This document shows, in pieces, positions 22,226-31,748 of a DNA stretch of 64,000 bases. The notes under the pieces are model-generated. The model saw only the letters and a list, made by a program, of their open reading frames with translations. It was not told the DNA's origin and made no database searches. The DNA is from Triparma columacea. Lineage: Eukaryota > Sar > Bolidophyceae > Parmales > Triparmaceae. The position numbers and the translations under genes are program-made. The DNA lies in the NCBI GenBank assembly GCA_030267965.1, contig BRYA01000092.1, positions 8,537 through 72,536 on the forward strand, written 5' to 3'. How positions within the stretch are numbered: the first letter of the stretch is position 1; each line of letters begins with the position of its first letter.

Positions 22226-22274
22226 TTGAGAGAGGCTGGGGTGGAATAAATCGGATCAAAAGTCTCCTTTGCTA
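22226..22274. promoter_or_regulatory. 49-bp divergent promoter of two mitochondrial-type genes
   Basis: Only 49 bp lie between the ATGs of two oppositely oriented genes whose products both carry basic mitochondrial-type leaders. No TATA box is seen. Transcription start sites may overlap, which implies coupled expression. Confidence 0.45.
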
Positions 22275-23585
22275 ATGCGTCGCTTATCACATCCTCTCAA
22301 ACGTATTACAGCCATCAAATCGCCTTATCAATGCCTCTCTAATCAGCTATCACCTTCATCGATGACCTCATCCTCATTCTTCCCTCATTCCTCATTTTAC
22401 TCCACTACCGCTCATCCGCTCGAGTCGGAGGAAGTAACAAAATCAGTCCCAAAGCCTGATATGTCGCTTCAGTACACTCAAGAGAGGAAGGCATACGAGT
22501 CGGAGATGTCAGATCTAAGGAAGGCTTACCGTCAGGAGTACTTGGATAAGGTTGCAGCGGAGGAGGCTAGGAGAGCTAGCGAGGCTGAGGAGATTAGGAG
22601 GCTCAAGCTTATTAGATTGGAGGAGAAGAGGAAGAGGGCTATTGAGGGAGTTAAGAGGGACGAGTTGTTCAAGAAGGAAATGAGGGACAAGAAGGATGAG
22701 AGGATCAAGAGGACAAGGTGAGCGCTACATCTCCTTTTACATCTGGGTTACATCTCCTCCCCCCTCCTTATCAGCCCCCATTTTACTGACCTCCCCCTTC
22801 CCCCCCACATCACCACCTCTAGGGAGCTTGAGGTTTCCCGTGAAGCCGTCCGTTCCATGGTCCGAGACGTAGTGAAGTCGATGCTGAACTCCTCCTCTTC
22901 CGGTACCCCCTCCTCAAAGTGGATGACCTCAGTAGCCGGCGGCGGCGTGAACTCCCCCTCCACCGGAACCGGTTGGATCACTACCGACGAGGAGGTTGAT
23001 GCAATGATCACCGAGGAACTATTCGAGGGGGAAGGGAGGGTCGTTGGTGAGGCAAAGTACGACAACGCCGATGACTGGAGGTGGGAGGTCTCCCACGAGA
23101 GGAAGAGGAGGAGCTACCCTGAGTTGATGAGGGAGTACGAGGCCATGGAGAGCGGGGAGAGCAGGGAGGACGTCGAGGGTGAGAGTGTTAGGGGAACGGT
23201 CATGGACAAGATGTTGGAGAGGATGAGCGACAGGGTTGAGAGCGACGAGTGGGTGGAGGGTTACATCAGGCAGCTCCTGGGGGGGGAGGGACGGGAGGTC
23301 GACGAGACTATTAAGCGCATGAGGGAGAACGGACAGATGGATAGGCTCAAGGACCTTGGGGGTAACTTCGACTGGAGGAGGGACCCCGGGGACGGGGACA
23401 AACCGACTAGATATGTGGTTGGAAGACCAGGAGAGGAGGGAGAGGAGACTGTGGAGAGATTCGTCAGGTGGTACTATGGAGACGGCGAAGGGGAGGATAT
23501 GGAGGAAGCGGGGGGAAGGAAGGGGGGGAGGAAGGGAGGGAAGAGGGAAGGGGGGAAGACGGAGGATGAGGAGGAGGATGAATAG
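22275..23585 (+). CDS. Charged coiled-coil protein with mitochondrial-type leader (401 aa)
   Basis: Two exons, 22275-22717 and 22823-23585, join in phase 2 (AGG ACA AG / G GAG). The leader (MRRLSHPLKRITAIKS) is basic and amphipathic. Residues about 70-165 are a long, highly charged single helix or coiled coil (for example QERKAYESEMSDLRKAYRQE). The C-terminal half has short conserved-looking blocks (GWITTDEEVDAMI, DDWRWEVSHERKRRSYPELM, NFDWRRDP) and a Gly/Glu/Lys tail. The charged helical N-terminus recalls mitochondrial ribosomal small-subunit proteins such as mS26, but that is only a resemblance. Function unassigned. Confidence 0.7.
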
Positions 23586-23738
23586 GGAAAGGGAAATTAG
23601 ATTCGGGTTGTTGGATTCGTCACAAACTTCAGATTAATTTTTCTCTACACGACGCTCAAAAAATAATCCCATGCAGTTTGCTTTCCACAGTATGATAAAC
23701 GTAAATCTTACAGCTCTCCCCCCCCCCCTTCACCCCCC

Positions 23739-26700
23739 TTAATTGAACATGGAAGTAAAGAACGTCCCAACAAACTCCATCGTCCTCCCCCCCAATCTCT
23801 CCGCAATCCCTTCCGCCCCTAGCGCTCCCGCGTTTTCAATAAGCGCGTACCCCACCGCGGCCGTCGCTACACCTACGTTCCCAATGTGGTAGATTGGGCT
23901 TCTGTTTACAGCCCTATCCTTCGGTGCCTCACGAGGGGAAGTCGCGTCAACTGGGTCATCGAATGTTCCTCCCTTGGAAGTCTTCAGCATCGTCGATGCA
24001 GGTTCGAGTCCCTGAAAAAGTTTCTTAACAGCGTTGTCCCAGTAAAGGGCGGTTATGTAGCCCTCACCGTTCATGGGGGCGTACTTTGGGAGGGGGGTCT
24101 CCTGGACGTACGCCTGCTTTATGCCGAGCGATTGGGAGACGCGCACTATGTTGGTAGACTGGGCCCTGGCTTTTCTTATCACGTCCTCGCTGCGAGGTCG
24201 GGGGAAGGAGCGAAAGCGTGACGACAGATATAGTGTGGGTAAGCTACCATCGAGGGGTGTACTAGGAGAGGTATAACAAACTTGTCATTGCACTCCGTCT
24301 TTGTCCTCACCTGTCTCCGTACGTGGTCCCTGTCTTGATGGACGGCTTCGCGGTCTCCTCCAGTGTTCCGAACCACGGGTTCCCGTCCGGTGCCTTTGCG
24401 TGTGCCTCTCGTCTCCACGCCCAGTACCTTGACATTAAGTCGTCCCCCAGTCCCCCGAACTGCATCCTTGGGGCGTTCAGGTCCTCGATCATGTGGCTCT
24501 GTCCCTGCATGACGGCGCCGTCCTCGAGGGCAATGTGGTAGTTCCAGTTGTTCACGAGGGCCGTGAGGAACGGGAGCATGCCGGGGACGCCCGTTATGGT
24601 TGAGAGGATCGGGCCCTTGGGGAGGTGCTGCCGGAGCAGGACGCGGGACCGGCCGGGGGCGATGGGCATGATGTGGAACTCCTCCTCGAACCCTGACACT
24701 CCTCCGTGACGAACTACGTTGGGGGGGTCGAACCTGAGGAGCTTCTTTACGCGACCGGTGTCCCCGAACCTTCCCATGTGCCCGAAACCGCAGTCGTCCT
24801 TGAAGGGTCGGAGCCTTAGGTCTGGGAGGTTCTTGTTCATCATCCCGATGCTTTCGATTGGCGGAACGCTCCCGTCGTGGAGGTAGAAGAGGTGGGGGGA
24901 GTCGAGATTGTTCTCGATTATGTAGGAGTAGTCGACGTTGTAATCAAGGACAGTCTCGATCGGCTGAGTCTCCATGTCGCCAGACCTCTTGCTCGGGAGG
25001 AGGCTGGGATCAGCTTCCAACAGCTCTCCCTTCCACACCCACACCATGCCTTCATGTTCAACCACTGCGTGCCTCCTCTGACAGTCTGAGACTCTCTTCC
25101 TGACTTTCTTGTCCCCTTCGAGGTTCTGGTTGGTTACCGCCCTCTGCGTTGGTATGTCAGTGCACTCTCCAGACTTCCCGAACGTCCAGCCATGGTAGAA
25201 ACACTTGAGTTCCCCGTCCTCCACCGTCCCCATGCTCAGCGGCGCGCTCCTGTGCGGGCACACGTCCGTTACGCATACGGGTTGCCCTTCCTCGTCCCTG
25301 TATATGACCATCGGTTCGTTCCAGAGTTTGAAGGCGAAGGGCTTTAAGATTCCGTCCTTGTCGGTCTTCAAGGGGAGGACCTTGGCGTAGTCATTGCCGC
25401 GCAATAGGGAGGCCTCGATGGGGGAATCGTAACCGGAAATCTGCCAGGTGTAGGCGACGGCGTACCAGGAGGAGGTGAAGGAGGGGGAGTCGATTATGGC
25501 AGTGTTGAAATTTTGGGTTGGGGTGTAGGACATTACGAGGTCTTCCTTCTTGAGTGTTTTCCCAAGTTCCGTTGTTTCTCCTTCCCTGTTCTTGGGCGTC
25601 GTGGTCGCGAAGTGCACGGCCCCTCCCCACCTCGCCCTGTGTTCTATTAGGTCAGCATCGAGGCTCTTGAAGAAGGAGTCCGTCTCGGAGGTGAAGGGAA
25701 CGTCAACGAACGGCTTGAGGGAGTCGGTGAAGACCACGGCAGCGTTGGGGTTGGCAGATGGACGCTTGTTGAAGGAGTAGAGCTGGGGAGCGGCGAGCGA
25801 AGCGAGTCGCAAGGTGGATTGTTAATGGTTTCGTGAATGTGGAGTGAGATGGTCGTTGATATGAGCTGCTCTTTCGTTCCTTATCGTTGCACTTCCAATG
25901 GACAATGGGTTAAAGACGCTTTTCTACCTCTCTCCCCTTTCTCTCACCTCCTTGAAAATCTCCCTCTTTGGTTTCTCATTAACGTAAAACAGCACCGCCT
26001 CCCAAACGAACATGGTCGGTAGCGTTTCATCGAGACCAATCCCCTTAAGGTCTTCGATAAGCCCCCCTTCGCCGTACTTGTTGAGGTCAACTCCTAAGAA
26101 TGCCGATGTTTTCTTGTCGATCCCGTCCGGGTGTTTCTTGAGGTAGCTCTCGTAAAGCTTCCCCTTACCCTCAACTACCTCTGGAAGGTCGACCTCGTAG
26201 AAGTTGGCGTTACCGTGACCGCGGTAACGGAGGGCCCGGGTGTCGTAACCTGAACCGAAGAGGACGACGTTGCAAGATTGGGAGGAGGAGGTGGAGAAGG
26301 AGAGGAAATCGTCGAGGGTGGAATCTATAAAGGTTGTGCGGGAACCAATCCACTCTCCGAACTTGCGGAGGGGTTCGAAGAGCTACGGTGGTGGCGGGGG
26401 GGGGGGGTGTGAGAGAAGTGCAGTGTAGTGTGTTTATCAATCCCTACTTGAAATCCCCACTTGTTGTCACCTTCCAACAAGGTCCTCCCCTCCCCTACCC
26501 TTGTTCTCACCTTCTTGCTGTACTCGCTCGTAACTAGTCCGCTCGTGCTGGGAAGCAGCTTCCCCGCAATGTCATCATTGATCTCACCGTAGTTGTTGAG
26601 GAGGGCCCTGACCCAGAGGACTCTGAGGTTTTTGGAACTGTCCTTGATACCGCAGTCGTCTGTGGTGTGTAGGATCTTAAATATGCCTAAAGGGGTGTAT

Positions 26701-27182
26701 TTTGTGACGGTTCGAAGGGTGAGTCGAAGGAATGAGAGTGGAAGGATTGAGTGGAAGGTATGACAGATGGATGAGTGGAAATAGGGATTGAGAGAGGGGT
26801 TGAAGACGATGTCTGAAGTTGAAATGAGTGCTTATCTGCTTAATATCCATCTATATGAGCATATCTCAACATGTACACACATAGTGATCCTTGTTGACGA
26901 TAACTTACCTCCTGTAACAGTGTCAGACAGCTTTCCAAAGACATTCTGTTCATCAACCTCGGCAAAGTCGTCCATTTCCTCGCTTTTTCCTCCCCTGGGA
27001 TTCAGCGCCGTTTCAATCTTGTCCGTGACTGTAGATTGTAGTATAGTTGTTGTGAATTTGGAATTTGACGTAAGAGGAGTGAGGAGGTGAGGAGTATTTA
27101 CAGAAAAAGTACTTCCGATGGGAACGGGTTGAAAGGAGGAACATATTGAAAGAATGCTACATAATACACACACAACTAACAT
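23739..27182 (-). CDS. Plastid-targeted LCM-type methyltransferase / Rieske oxygenase fusion (935 aa)
   Basis: Exons: 27182-26909, 26686-26511, 26382-25948, 25782-24311 and 24189-23739; phases 1, 0, 0 and 2 close exactly. The leader MLVVCVLCSILSICSS is followed by Phe (FQPV), the heterokont secondary-plastid signature. Residues about 92-370 are a SAM-dependent methyltransferase of the leucine-carboxyl-methyltransferase/PPM fold: motif I FGSGYDTRALRY, acidic loop FYEVDLPEV, then VWEAVLFYV. Residues about 395-790 are a Rieske non-heme-iron oxygenase. It has CPHR and CFYHGW (Cys470, His472, Cys489, His492) for the 2Fe-2S cluster, and Asp589, His592 and His597 (LDSPH with FYLH) for the mononuclear iron. 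It resembles the pheophorbide a oxygenase/Tic55/CAO group. Exon 4 encodes both the methyltransferase end and the whole Rieske core. A pigment or isoprenoid substrate is an inference. Confidence 0.88.
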
Positions 27183-27587
27183 CCTACTGGATTATTTATG
27201 TACAGATTGAGCGTTTGTAGCGTTTTTAACCACGATTACGAGCCAAAAGATGTTTAATTTGATTTTACTAAGTCTTCAAGTGCAACATGTGGAAAATATC
27301 CTTCTCCTCAATCGGAGTCTTCCCAGCTCCCAGCCCCAGCAGCTAATCAGTTCACCATTATCCAACCTGCTCTCCAACAGCTATCGTCGAACGTCCACAG
27401 AAAAACCTATCTACGACTCAAATTCCCATTAAAAACACACAATACGCCCAAACAACATCGATCACACCTGCCCTCATCGCTACGCTACCCCATCTCACTA
27501 CCCGACTACAATCTCGCACTCTCAAAGGGCTAAGGACGACCGTCTCGGTCAGTAATTCCTGTTTAAGTAATTGGATCTTCCGATAAG
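27183..27587. other. Intergenic region between divergent genes
   Basis: This region separates the fusion enzyme (-) from the small Cys-rich gene (+). It is moderately AT-rich with short C-rich and CCCAGC-type patches near 27330. No open frame with a recognisable product and no RNA gene was seen. It presumably holds both promoters. Confidence 0.5.
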
Positions 27588-27854
27588 ATGGGCGCTGGCA
27601 ACAGCACCTGCGGCTGCTGTCTCTTCTCGGTTATGGTGGACGACGATTGGGAGGGTTGTGCCTGCTGCATATTCTGCACGCCGCAGGGTCAATGCACGAC
27701 ATGCGGCACTGAAAAGGACGTCTCGCCCTATGCTGATCCAGACGCGAAGACCGACATCCTTTGCTGTCGATGGCGGCCCGCGGACACTTCCCGAAGGAAA
27801 GCGACCAATCTTGTGCCTGGTGGGGGCAAAAAGCCAAAAGAGCGAATGGAGTAA
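27588..27854 (+). CDS. Small Cys-rich, probably N-myristoylated protein (88 aa)
   Basis: A single frame starts MGAGNSTCGCC. Gly2 with Asn/Ser at positions 5-6 fits an N-myristoylation signal, and the adjacent Cys8, Cys10 and Cys11 could be palmitoylated, giving a dual lipid anchor. Further Cys pairs (CACCIFC, CTTCG, LCC) suggest metal binding or disulphides. The tail is basic (RRKATNLV, GGGKKPKERME). No family is recognised. The gene is short and unsupported by homology, so it could be spurious. The start context and Cys pattern nevertheless look deliberate. Confidence 0.5.
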   Translation: MGAGNSTCGCCLFSVMVDDDWEGCACCIFCTPQGQCTTCGTEKDVSPYADPDAKTDILCCRWRPADTSRRKATNLVPGGGKKPKERME

Positions 27855-28062
27855 AACACATTCAAAACAACAAGCAATTTTATCACAAAATTATGATGCT
27901 CTCTTCTTAACCAATTCCAGCTTCCGCAGCGGGTGCGCCTCTTAACCTGAGTAGAACAATTTAGCTTTTGCCAGAGCAAAAAGATGTAAAGGCAGCCATC
28001 GGGTGGTAAAAAGTAGCCTAAACAATTCAATAAAAACGCCCTCCCTCCCTTCCGTTACCCCC

Positions 28063-29938
28063 TCACCCATTGTTCTCCCTAACGAAGTCGAAAACTTTCT
28101 CAAACGGTTCGAGTTCATGTCTAGTCGCCGCCTCCAGTAACTCCCATCTTTCCGCGCACGTCACGCTAAGTCTCAGGTAGCTCCAGCACTGCGTCGCGTC
28201 CTCATTAAGCGCCAGCGTCTGCAAATAGCACCTGCTCGCCTCGTCGTACTCCTTCAAGTTGCTGTAGCTAATGGCGAGGTTAAGCCACGCGCGCGGGAAA
28301 CGGGGCTTCATGTCGATGGCCCTACCGTAGTGGGCTAGGGCGCGCTCGGACATACCGGAGTTGGCGAGGGTTGCACCGAGCTTGTTCCAGAGGCTGTAGT
28401 TTTTGGGGGAGAGAGCGCAGGCCTTCTCGAGGCATTCTATCGCCTCGGGGTACTGAGGGGAGAGGGGGGAGAGGGGGGGGCAGGGGGGGGGGGGGGTGTT
28501 AATATGGGAGAGGAGAGGGGTAGTTTAAGGGGAGTTCAATGCTGCTCCCCTCTGGATACCCTTGTAAGAGTCCACCCCTTCTCCCTCTCCTCCCTCACCT
28601 TCCGTGCCGCGTTGTAAACGACCCCTAGCGCCTCAAGTACCTGTGGGTCATTCTGATCTCTCTCCCTAGCCCTCCTAAGCATATCCTCAACCTCCCCCTC
28701 CCCCCCCGTCCATTCCCCCGCCAGGTCCCCGTACTTCCCGTTCCCCGCGACCCACGCCGTTAGGGAACGACCCATACGATCGATGTCCATCTCGTTTACG
28801 TAGGATACACCGAGGCTGAGAAGACTGTCGAGGTCGTATGGGTCTGATGCAACGGCGTGCTCGAGGCAGATAATGGCGTCCTCGTCTGCGTCGAGCTCTT
28901 GGTGGCTTAACCCAAGGTACCTCCATGATGGGGCGTGCTGGGGGGAGGACTTTAGGACCGACTCGAAGCAGTGGCAGGCGGGACGGAGGGATCCGGACTC
29001 AAAGAGACGGACGCCCTCTGCGAACTTGTCTGGGATTGACTGGCCGTCTACTAGGTGGGCTTGAGATGAGGCAGAGCCTGACACTCCTTCCTTCATTTCT
29101 TCCTTGACGTACTTGAACTGGTATGACCTGGGGGCCTCGGCGCCAAAGGTCGTCCTGTCTTTTAGGCTGGACTCTTCAGCCTCCTCCCAAGCACGACGGA
29201 GCTCCTCCATAGTCGCACCTAGAGGCATGGCGTCGTCTAAGAACTGAGGGGCGGGGGAAGGGGAGGGAGGAAGAAAGGGGAGGAAGAAGAGCGAGGGTGA
29301 AAAAGGGTGTTTGGGCGGAGGTATAGAGAAAGTTTAAGTCACGCACCCCCCCCCGTCTCTCCTCTACTTACCTCTTCCTCAATCTCTCCCTCTTGTCCCC
29401 CCCTCCCCTCAACCCTCCTCCACTCCTCCTCGATCTTCCTATCACTCCTAACCTTAGCCTTCCTCATAGCCTCCTCATGCTCCCTATCCATCTCAACCTG
29501 TCGTGCCTTCATGGAGCTTAATAAACCACCCATTATGGCAGGACTGGCATGGAAACTTGACATTACTTGAGAAGGGTTGACTGAAGTTTGGGAACGACCA
29601 CTAACAGTGCGAGTACTAGAAACATTATTCACATTATCTAACGTGGAAACCTCACCACCCACAACCCTGACCTGTTGTTGTACCCCCCCACCAGCGAACC
29701 CGTTGCCTTGGATAGTTGAGGGTTGTGATGCTAGTGACATATCGTGTTTCGCTGCTAGTCCTATTGTGTTAAAATTAGGTATATCTTGTAGGTTCGTTAC
29801 GTCTGTAGAATTAGTAAGCATGGCGGATAAAAGAAGGTCTTTACTTTCGTTGTTACTTAGAGGTATTGAGGAACTTGTGGATGAGGGGATTACACGATCT
29901 AGGAATGTACCACCGACGGTACATGAGGGATTTGACAT
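28063..29938 (-). CDS. PEX5: Peroxisomal targeting signal 1 receptor PEX5 (533 aa)
   Basis: Exons: 29938-29372, 29243-28599 and 28452-28063, all phase 0. The C-terminal half is the PEX5 TPR array that binds the SKL-type PTS1 of peroxisomal matrix cargo. Diagnostic pieces are SWRYLGLSHQELDADEDAII with LLSLGVSYVNE, YSLWNKLGATLANSG, and AWLNLAISYSNLKEYDEA. The N-terminus has a Cys at position 6 (MSNPSCTVGG), the conserved Cys that is monoubiquitinated for receptor recycling in other species. The N-terminal half is otherwise Ser/Thr-rich with a charged helix. I found no clear WxxxF/Y pentapeptide, which normally binds PEX14 (see findings). Confidence 0.92.
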
Positions 29939-30155
29939 GACTGGTGTGGACGGTATTATATGAGAGGATTTAGGGGGAGGGAAATGGAGAAGGTAAGTTT
30001 TTTGAGGAGATCTGATTGTTCTTGGGAGTGAGAGTCATGAGAGAGTGACACCCTCCAAAAAAAAACACCGTTTCAGAACAACAACGTACTTCAACAACTC
30101 AACTCAACGTGCGACGTTTCAACTTACGTGTGTGACATACGTGTTGTACTTGTCG

Positions 30156-31196
30156 TTACGCCCCAATCCCGTGTCCTCTCATAATGTGGCTCTTGATATC
30201 CTGTTTCTGTTTAGCTTTATACCCGCACCCTTTAACCGTGCACGGATGCCACGTAACTCCGATGTCATGTTTATGTGCCAGGTGGCTGCTCAGGTGTTCC
30301 TTCTGCTTCACCTTATACACGCAGCCCTCAATCGGGCATAGGTGCCACCTCACTCCAATGTTGTGAACGTCGGCGAGGTGCCGCTTTATATTGCCCCCGT
30401 CTTTCGCCTTGTATTTACAGCCTTCTTGAGGGCAGTGTTTCCACGTTACGCCAATGTTGTGACTGTTGCGAAGGTGCTTCTTGATGCTGGCTTTCTCCTT
30501 TGACTTATATTCACACCCCTTCTGAGGACATGGGTGCCAAACTACGCCGATATCGTGGATGTAAACAAGGTGCCGCTTTATGCAGGCCCTCTGCTTCGTC
30601 TTGTATTCACAACCCTCTTGCGGGCATGGGTACCACGTTACGCCTATGTCGTGAATATGGACAAGGTGCCTCCTGGTGCTGCTTTTTAGCTTCGCCTTAT
30701 AGTCGCACCCCTCTTGCGGGCATGGATGCCAGGTAACGTCAATATCGTGAATATTAGCACGGTGTATCTTCAGGGTGGCTCTATTATCCGTCCTATAATC
30801 GCATCCCCTTTGAGTGCACGAGTAAGGCTTTTCATCGATATTTTCCTTCCCATCATCATCGTCCTCATCATATGTGCTCCAGCCAGCCACCCTTCCATTC
30901 ACCTTTGCCACTTCCATCCATGCACTGCTTTCAGTCTTCCTTTCTGCAATAAGAACGGCTTTAAATTCGGTATCACAAGGTTGGCAAAGTAGATCATGCT
31001 GTGGGATGGTGGCGGTTCCACCTTGAAGGATCTCCTCGTTTTCCGCTTCCATGACATCGATACCATCCACTGTCGTTGTACTCCTTTTGTCTCCTTGAAA
31101 GCCAGAGAGGAGAACATCTACTCCTAACCTTTCCAAACTTGCCAACTGCTTGGGTTCCTCTTTCGTGGTGATGACAATGTCATCAAAGTTGTCCAT
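30156..31196 (-). CDS. Seven-finger C2H2 zinc-finger protein (346 aa)
   Basis: An intronless gene. The first about 125 residues are acidic and unstructured. They are followed by a TFIIIA-like DEKPYSC entry and seven fingers of strict spacing C-x4-C-x12-H-x4-H, with almost invariant CPQEGC and K..IK.HL. The interfinger linker is eight residues (DIGVTWHP) instead of the usual TGEKP, giving a 32-residue (96-bp) period. Nucleic-acid binding is likely, but the long linker implies a geometry different from standard fingers. The repeats are very similar to one another, which suggests recent duplication or gene conversion. Probably one member of an expanded family. Confidence 0.88.
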   Translation of the reverse strand: MDNFDDIVITTKEEPKQLASLERLGVDVLLSGFQGDKRSTTTVDGIDVMEAENEEILQGGTATIPQHDLLCQPCDTEFKAVLIAERKTESSAWMEVAKVNGRVAGWSTYDEDDDDGKENIDEKPYSCTQRGCDYRTDNRATLKIHRANIHDIDVTWHPCPQEGCDYKAKLKSSTRRHLVHIHDIGVTWYPCPQEGCEYKTKQRACIKRHLVYIHDIGVVWHPCPQKGCEYKSKEKASIKKHLRNSHNIGVTWKHCPQEGCKYKAKDGGNIKRHLADVHNIGVRWHLCPIEGCVYKVKQKEHLSSHLAHKHDIGVTWHPCTVKGCGYKAKQKQDIKSHIMRGHGIGA

Positions 31197-31748
31197 ATGT
31201 TAAACTATCTTTCGGCTTTTGAACCGATGTTTACGACGATTCTTCCGCTTTGTAGAAGCAGCAAAAAAGTATTCCTGTTGGTCGTGCGTGTGATGTGCAA
31301 GTTGGGGAAAGAGTCGGTGAAAAACCCCCAACAAAAGGCCGAATCAGAACAAAACAACCAAATGGAAAAAAGACTGAAAAATCGGGTCCGGTCCGGTCCG
31401 TCTTTGCCTTTTTTTGGGACCGGACCAGGACCGGTCCTGTTTTTTCAGAACGGTCTTTTTTTGGTCCTTGGCGACCACTCAGAACGGGTCTTTTCTGGTA
31501 CTTTTTGTTCTTTTTTGGTACTTTTTTGCTGAATTCACGTCCGCAGGGACCAGTAAGGATCGGTAAGGACCGGACCGGACCGGACCGAAAAAAAATCTAT
31601 CACACCAGGACCGGACCGGACCGGACCAAACTCCAAAATGGCAAAATGTCCCAAGCTGGAGGCAAAAAACAAAAGCTGGAAATTGCTCTCCACATTTACT
31701 CTTCAAACACCCACATCTACCCACATACACACCCACACAACATCTATC
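31197..31748. other. Upstream region with GGTCC/GGACC inverted repeats
   Basis: The region separates the zinc-finger gene (-) from the unknown gene at 31749 (+). It holds pentamer arrays of GGTCC and GGACC in opposite orientation. The open frame through it translates to repetitive TGPDR-type text with no recognisable domain, so I regard it as non-coding or repeat-derived. Confidence 0.55.
31388..31627. repeat. Inverted GGTCC / GGACC pentamer arrays
   Basis: GGTCCGGTCCGGTCC near 31388-31402 is the exact reverse complement of GGACCGGACCGGACC, found near 31567-31585 and again near 31611-31627. Shorter GGACCGG copies occur at about 31420-31436. The arms could form a hairpin with a loop of about 170-200 nt. 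They may be remnants of a small mobile element. Confidence 0.6.

Noticed and set aside
24000..24012. GGTTCGAGTCC, a perfect tRNA B-box-like sequence
   Set aside because: It lies inside the last exon of the fusion enzyme on the opposite strand. I see no matching A box, anticodon arm or acceptor stem around it.
31295..31748. Open frame translating to TGPDR-type repeats before the gene at 31749
   Set aside because: It is the translation of the GGACC pentamer arrays, with no domain or splice support. The ATG at 31749 starts non-repetitive protein.
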